Source: CAVDRM01 sp963611355 (lineage in GTDB: Bacteria > Bacillota > Clostridia > Christensenellales > Aristaeellaceae). From it: 35,659 bases of DNA. The notes under the pieces were generated by a model. That model saw nothing but the letters and a program-made list of their open reading frames with translations, was not told where the DNA came from and did not search any database. How positions within the stretch are numbered: the first letter of the stretch is position 1; each line of letters begins with the position of its first letter. The stretch spans positions 1 to 35,659 of the forward strand of contig CAVDRM010000025.1 in assembly GCA_963611355.1 (NCBI GenBank), read 5' to 3'. Position numbers and translations under genes: made by a program. Shown here piece after piece: positions 31,240 through 35,659 of the stretch.

Positions 31240-32832
31240 ATGATGAACGAGCATGCTCCGCTGCTGGAAATGAAAAACATCAAGAAGGCTTTTTTCGCCA
31301 ATCAGGTGCTGACAGACATCAACCTCACGCTGAATGAAGGTGAGGTTCTCGGTTTGGTCGGAGAAAATGGGGCGGGAAAAAGCACGCTGATGAAAATCCT
31401 GTTCGGCATGGACGAAATCAGGGAAACAGGCGGCTATGAGGGCGATATTCTGCTGAACGGCCAGAAGGTCAATTTCTCCACCCCGTTTGACGCCATTGCG
31501 GACGGCATCGGCATGGTGCATCAGGAGTTTTCGCTGATTCCGGGCTTTACGGCAACGGAAAACATTCTGCTGAACCGTGAGCCGCATAAGCGGAGCGTGC
31601 TTGAAGCGGTTTTCGGCGACCGGATGGACACGCTGGACAGAAAGAAAATGCGTGACCAGGCTTCCGAAGCCATTGACAAGATGGGCGTTCATATCGACCA
31701 GGACATGGTCATCAGCAATATGCCCGTCGGTCATAAGCAGTTCACCGAAATTGCCCGCGAATTGAGCAAGGACAACCTGAAGCTCCTCATTCTGGATGAG
31801 CCGACGGCTGTTCTGACCGAGAAGGAGGCCGTGAAGCTGCTGGAGTCCATCCGCGGCATGGCTTCCCGCGGCATTGCCGTCATCTTCATCACCCACCGTC
31901 TTCAGGAAATTCTGGACGTCTGTGACAAGGTGGTCGTCATGCGTGACGGCTACGTTGTCAAGGACGTTCCCGCGAAGGAAACGACGGTTTCCGAAATCAC
32001 CCGCTGGATGGTCGGGCGCAATGTGGTCGCTCCGGATTTGTCGGATAAAGCGGGCGCGCATCCGTCCGGACGGGACATCATGCATATTCAAAACCTTTGG
32101 GTGGATATGCCGGGCGAAATCGTGCGCAATGTTTCGCTGGATGTCAAGGAAGGCGAGATACTGGGCATCGGCGGCTTGGCCGGACAGGGCAAGCTGGGCA
32201 TCCCCAACGGCATCATGGGGCTTTACGAGGCGGGCGGCACCGTTGAACTGGACGGGAAGGAGATACCTCTCAACCAGCCGAGAGCCTGCCTGGACGCATC
32301 GCTGGCCTTCGTTTCCGAAGACAGGCGCGGCGTGGGGCTTTTGCTGGATGAGTCGCTTGAATGGAACATTTCCTTCCCCGCCATGCAGATACAGAACAAA
32401 TTTTTGAAGCTCCTTCTGGGCGGCCTTATCCGCTGGCGCGATGAAAAGGCCATCACCGAGGTGACGGAAAAGTACATCGACGAGCTGAAAATCAAGTGCA
32501 TCAGCCCCAAGCAGAAGGCGCGTCAGCTCTCCGGCGGCAACCAGCAGAAGGTCTGCCTGGCCAAGGCGTTTGCCCTGGAGCCGAAATTCCTGTTCGTTTC
32601 CGAGCCGACCCGCGGCATTGATGTCGGCGCAAAGGCGCTTGTGTTGAACGCTCTGAAAAAGTTCAATCGGGAAAGCGGCGTCACCGTCGTGATGATTTCC
32701 TCCGAGCTTGAGGAGCTTCGGCAGGTCTGCGACCGCATCGCCATCGTGTCCGGCGGACGCATTGCCGGCATCCTGCCCGCGGCGGAGTCCTCCGAGGCGT
32801 TCGGCATGCTGATGGTCAGTCAGGTGAAATGA
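31240..32832 (+). CDS. ABC importer ATPase with two fused nucleotide-binding domains (RbsA/MglA-like)
   Basis: The 530-residue protein fuses two ABC domains. Domain 1 has Walker A GENGAGKST (41-49) and Walker B LLILDEPT (182-189), but its signature reads PVGHKQ (162-167) instead of LSGGQ. Domain 2 has a good signature LSGGNQQ (430-436), but an altered Walker A GLAGQGKLG (312-320) and FVSEPT (452-457), where Ser454 replaces the Walker B Asp. In the assembled dimer this gives one canonical and one degenerate ATP site. It starts at ATG 31240 or 31243 behind GAGGAAGAAG. The permease follows almost directly. Confidence 0.92.
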   Translation: MMNEHAPLLEMKNIKKAFFANQVLTDINLTLNEGEVLGLVGENGAGKSTLMKILFGMDEIRETGGYEGDILLNGQKVNFSTPFDAIADGIGMVHQEFSLIPGFTATENILLNREPHKRSVLEAVFGDRMDTLDRKKMRDQASEAIDKMGVHIDQDMVISNMPVGHKQFTEIARELSKDNLKLLILDEPTAVLTEKEAVKLLESIRGMASRGIAVIFITHRLQEILDVCDKVVVMRDGYVVKDVPAKETTVSEITRWMVGRNVVAPDLSDKAGAHPSGRDIMHIQNLWVDMPGEIVRNVSLDVKEGEILGIGGLAGQGKLGIPNGIMGLYEAGGTVELDGKEIPLNQPRACLDASLAFVSEDRRGVGLLLDESLEWNISFPAMQIQNKFLKLLLGGLIRWRDEKAITEVTEKYIDELKIKCISPKQKARQLSGGNQQKVCLAKAFALEPKFLFVSEPTRGIDVGAKALVLNALKKFNRESGVTVVMISSELEELRQVCDRIAIVSGGRIAGILPAAESSEAFGMLMVSQVK

Positions 32833-32843
32833 GGAATGGAAAA

Positions 32844-33914
32844 ATGAGCGAAAACATCAAGAACGATGCCTTGGCGGGCAAGATGAAGGATATGCTGGAG
32901 CGTTTCGGCCTGCCTCGGCTGATCATTGCGGCCTTCCTGCTGCTGCTGTTTGTTATGGCTCCCTTCGTCGGCTGCGATTTCTTTACGCAGCTGACCAACA
33001 CCATCAACCGCTTCAGCTGGAACGCGGTGCTGGTGCTGGCGATGGTGCCGATGGTGCATTCCGGCTGCGGCCTGAACTTCGGCCTGCCGCTTGGCATTAT
33101 CGCGGGGCTGCTGGGCGCAACGCTGTCCATTCAGTTCGGCTTCACCGGCTTTGCGAGCTTTGTGATGGCCGTCGTGATTGCCACACCCTTTGCCATTCTC
33201 TTCGGCATCGGTTACGGCGCGCTGCTCAACAAAATCAAGGGCGGCGAAATGATGATTGCCACTTATGTGGGCTTCTCCGCCGTTGCCTTCATGTGCATCA
33301 TGTGGCTGCTCCTTCCCTACAACAAGGCCGACATGGTTTGGGGCTTGGCCGGCAAGGGGCTGCGCACCACCATTTCCCTGGAAGGCTACTATGACAAGGC
33401 GCTCTCCAATTTCCTGCAAATCAACATCGGCACCTTGTCCATCCCGACAGGCGCTCTGCTGCTCTTTGCGGTGCTGGCGTTTGCGATGTGGGCATTCCTG
33501 CACACCAAGACCGGCACGGCCATGACCGCCGTCGGCTCTAACCCGAAGTTCGCCCGCGCTGCCGGCATCAACATCGACAAAATCCGTATGCTGTCCGTGG
33601 TGATGTCCACATGGCTGGCAGCCATCGGCATCCTGGTGTATGAGCAGGGCTTCGGCTTCATTCAGCTTTACATGGCGCCGTTCAACATGGCGCTGCCCGC
33701 CGTGTCCGCCATCCTGATAGGCGGTGCGAGCGTCAATAAGGCGTCCATCGCCAACGTCATCATCGGCACCTTCCTCTTCCAAGGCATCGTCACCATGACG
33801 CCCACCGTCATGAACAACATGATTCATATGGATATGAGCGAGGTCATCCGCATCATTGTGTCCAACGGCATGATTCTCTACGCCCTGACCAGAAAGACGG
33901 AGGCATCAAGATGA
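32844..33914 (+). CDS. ABC importer permease 1 (BPD_transp_2 type)
   Basis: The 356-residue membrane protein has about eight to ten membrane segments. It is of the RbsC/branched-chain type rather than the MalF type: 'LVLAMVPMVHSGCGLNFGLPLGIIAGLLGATLSIQFGF' and 'GTAMTAVGSNPKFARAAGINIDKIRMLSVVMSTWLAAIGILVYEQGFG', the latter being the cytoplasmic coupling region. An in-frame ATG at 32829 overlaps the ATPase stop; the ATG at 32844 is favoured by GAGGA 8 bp upstream. Its stop overlaps the next start by 4 bp. Confidence 0.88.
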   Translation: MSENIKNDALAGKMKDMLERFGLPRLIIAAFLLLLFVMAPFVGCDFFTQLTNTINRFSWNAVLVLAMVPMVHSGCGLNFGLPLGIIAGLLGATLSIQFGFTGFASFVMAVVIATPFAILFGIGYGALLNKIKGGEMMIATYVGFSAVAFMCIMWLLLPYNKADMVWGLAGKGLRTTISLEGYYDKALSNFLQINIGTLSIPTGALLLFAVLAFAMWAFLHTKTGTAMTAVGSNPKFARAAGINIDKIRMLSVVMSTWLAAIGILVYEQGFGFIQLYMAPFNMALPAVSAILIGGASVNKASIANVIIGTFLFQGIVTMTPTVMNNMIHMDMSEVIRIIVSNGMILYALTRKTEASR

Positions 33915-35038
33915 GCAAGCAGAATAATAACAAGTCTCATGTGCTTCTTGACCTGCTGCGCAACAATCCCGTGCCCCTGATGTTCATCCTCATCTGCGCG
34001 GTCTGCATCTACCTTTCCGGCTTTTCGGCCAGCTACCTCTTAAATGAAATTGTCACCCGCATGGGGCGCAATGCGTTCCTGATTCTGAGCCTGCTCATTC
34101 CCATCATGGCCGGCATGGGTCTGAACTTCGGCATGACGCTGGGCGCGATGGCCGGCGAAATCGCCCTGATTCTGGTCTCGGACTGGCAGATTTGGGGCAT
34201 TCCCGGCGTAGTCTTGGCCATGATTATCTCCGTCCCCTTCTCCATCCTCCTGGGGCTGCTGTGCGGCAAGCTGCTCAATATGTCCAAAGGGCGCGAGATG
34301 GTGACGAGCTACATCATCAGCTACTTCATCAACGGCGTGTACCAGCTTGTCTGCCTGTACATGATGGGCTCCATCATCCCGATTATCCACACCTCCATCA
34401 AGCTGCCCCGCGGCTACGGCATCCGCAATACGGTCAGCCTGCTCAATATGCGCCAGTGCATCGACAACCTGCTGGCTGTGCGCATCGGCGGCGTAAAGAT
34501 TCCCGTGCTGACGTTTATCATCATCGCGCTGATGTGCCTGGCCATCATCTGGTTCAGAAAGACGAAGCTGGGACAGGATATGCGCGCCGTCGGTCAGGAT
34601 ATGCAGGTGGCGCGGGACGCGGGCATCAACGTGGAAAAAACGCGCATCATCGCCATCGTCATCTCCACCGTGCTGGCGGGCTTCGGCATGATTATTTACC
34701 TTCAGAATATGGGTAATATTTCCACCTACAGCTCGCATTCGCAAATCGGCATGTTCTGCATCGCGGCGCTGCTGGTCGGCGGCGCATCGGTCGACAAAGC
34801 CTCCATAGGCAACGTATTCTTGGGCGTTATCCTGTTCCACCTGATGTTCATCGTCGCGCCCTCCGCGGCAACCAAGGCGCTGGGCGATTCCATGATTGGC
34901 GAGTATTTCCGCGTGTTCGTGTCCTACGGCGTCATTACCGTGGCGCTGGTCATGTACGAAACCAAGAAGCGCAGGAGCAAGAGCCGCACAAGCCATGAGC
35001 TTGAGCTGGCGCAGCGGGAGGAGGCGGCCGGCAAATGA
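33911..35038 (+). CDS. ABC importer permease 2 (BPD_transp_2 type)
   Basis: The 375-residue membrane protein is a paralogue of permease 1, with the same landmarks: 'LLIPIMAGMGLNFGMTLGAMAGEIALI' and 'GQDMRAVGQDMQVARDAGINVEKTRIIAIVISTVLAGFGMIIYLQNMG'. The two presumably form the heterodimeric pore. It ends in a highly charged tail (KKRRSKSRTSHELELAQREEA). The start overlaps the previous stop (ATGA) and its own stop overlaps the next start in the same way, so translation is coupled. Confidence 0.88.
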   Translation: MSKQNNNKSHVLLDLLRNNPVPLMFILICAVCIYLSGFSASYLLNEIVTRMGRNAFLILSLLIPIMAGMGLNFGMTLGAMAGEIALILVSDWQIWGIPGVVLAMIISVPFSILLGLLCGKLLNMSKGREMVTSYIISYFINGVYQLVCLYMMGSIIPIIHTSIKLPRGYGIRNTVSLLNMRQCIDNLLAVRIGGVKIPVLTFIIIALMCLAIIWFRKTKLGQDMRAVGQDMQVARDAGINVEKTRIIAIVISTVLAGFGMIIYLQNMGNISTYSSHSQIGMFCIAALLVGGASVDKASIGNVFLGVILFHLMFIVAPSAATKALGDSMIGEYFRVFVSYGVITVALVMYETKKRRSKSRTSHELELAQREEAAGK

Positions 35039-35496
35039 AAACAAAGAAGCTGATTGTGCGTCTCGCCGCCCTGCTGCTTGTGCTTGCGCTGGCGGCCGTC
35101 ATGTTCATCATCGGACGCGGGCACACCATTTACATCGACAACAAGACACTGGAATACGAGGGAGAGACCTACTCCGCTTACTACAAGACGGAGGTCTATA
35201 TAAACGGCGACAGGCTGGCCAAGCTGATGAAGAAGGAAAGAGGCTCGACCACCTGTTTGGGGCAACACTTTACGCTGGCTGTCGAAGTGACCGAGAAAAA
35301 AGGAGACGACCCTGTCCGGTATACCATTGATTTGACCCTCCCCTATGCTTTGGACGGCATCGTTGTCAACATCCCCGGCTATCTGGCCGGCCTCCCGCAG
35401 GACGTCTGGATGACCGAATTCGTCTCTCAGGCACAGGATACCTCCACGGAAGAAGAAGAAATCGTCACGGACGAATTCGGGCTCGGAGATATTTAA
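35035..35496 (+). CDS. Small membrane-anchored protein of the DUF3798 ABC operon
   Basis: The 153-residue protein has a single N-terminal membrane segment (about 6-27), an extracytoplasmic beta-rich domain ('GHTIYIDNKTLEYEGETYSAYYKTEVYINGDRLAKL') and an acidic tail. I recall similar proteins (possibly DUF6672) in comparable operons, but this is memory, not a search. The ATG overlaps the permease stop (ATGA), so it belongs to the transporter unit and may be an accessory subunit. Its TAA stop lies in the TTAA border of the MITE-like element, so the last residues may have been altered by insertion. Confidence 0.75.
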   Translation: MKTKKLIVRLAALLLVLALAAVMFIIGRGHTIYIDNKTLEYEGETYSAYYKTEVYINGDRLAKLMKKERGSTTCLGQHFTLAVEVTEKKGDDPVRYTIDLTLPYALDGIVVNIPGYLAGLPQDVWMTEFVSQAQDTSTEEEEIVTDEFGLGDI

Positions 35497-35659
35497 GGCA
35501 TCACCGCACAATTCGGCGACTCGCAAAAATGTGCCTTTTGCGCCATCTACTTCTTGCAAAAATCTCGATTTACATCCAGTAAACCATCGATTTTTGCAAT
35601 CGTATCTGACACAAAATTCACGATTTATCGTGCCCCTCATTTGTGCGGTGCTGCCTTAA
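35493..35659. mobile_element. MITE-like element with TTAA-ended inverted repeats
   Basis: The left end TTAAGGCATCACCGCACAA (35493 on) and the reverse complement of the window's right end, TTAAGGCAGCACCGCACAA, match at 18 of 19 positions. The element is about 160-167 bp and has no ORF. It holds inner inverted repeats TTGCAAAAATC/GATTTTTGCAA (35554-35564, 35589-35599) and CACGAT-TT-ATCGTG near 35628. This is a non-autonomous transposon layout. TTAA may be the target duplication. The window stops exactly at its outer border. Confidence 0.85.

Noticed and set aside
30021..31301. Long minus-strand ORF (426 codons) opposite the DUF3798 gene
   Set aside because: Shadow frame caused by strong codon bias of a highly expressed gene; no ribosome site and no family features.

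Overview
The window reads as part of a chromosome from an anaerobic, GC-rich member of the Bacillota (Clostridia-like). Signs of this are a DinR/LexA-type SOS box, a cobalamin riboswitch, AGGAGG-type ribosome binding sites, strong sigma-A promoters (often with an extended TG -10), an oxygen-sensitive two-subunit class I fumarase, an L-cysteine desulfidase and a DacF-type carboxypeptidase. No rRNA, tRNA or CRISPR was seen. None of the three substrate-binding proteins has a lipobox, which is unusual for a monoderm. The lineage below phylum is inference.

Layout. 1-2400: autoregulated lexA, a 32-bp tandem-repeat array, and an orphan phage-type replisome-organizer gene. 2437-8713 (minus strand): a secreted C69 peptidase; a BtuFCD-like corrinoid/iron-chelate ABC operon behind a cobalamin riboswitch that carries an exact 24-bp internal duplication; and mgtE with a leader of about 330 nt. 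9246-13398 (plus): tmcAL, fumarase alpha and beta, and dacF.

13838-20103 (plus): a visibly AT-richer block forming one apparent operon. It holds a GntR/FCD regulator, a UROD-fold protein that keeps the His-X-Cys...Cys zinc motif of corrinoid methyltransferases, a CUT1-type binding protein with two permeases but no ATPase, and an L-cysteine desulfidase. This is the best candidate for an undescribed pathway. My inference is uptake and breakdown of a methylated or S-containing compound linked to cysteine.

20311-29691: a YczE/YitT-like membrane protein, a MATE exporter (minus), a small conserved 96-aa protein coupled to a secreted LTD-CotH kinase-like protein, a membrane-anchored coiled-coil protein (minus), a secreted Ig/BACON-like plus C39-like cysteine peptidase protein, and a glycerophosphodiester phosphodiesterase.

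29854-35496 (plus): a five-gene DUF3798-type ABC importer (binding protein, fused double ATPase with one degenerate ATP site, two permeases, small membrane-anchored protein). The window ends exactly at the right end of a MITE-like element of about 165 bp, whose TTAA border supplies the stop codon of the last gene. All three ABC operons have a stable hairpin directly after the binding-protein gene, suggesting a shared way of making binding protein in excess.
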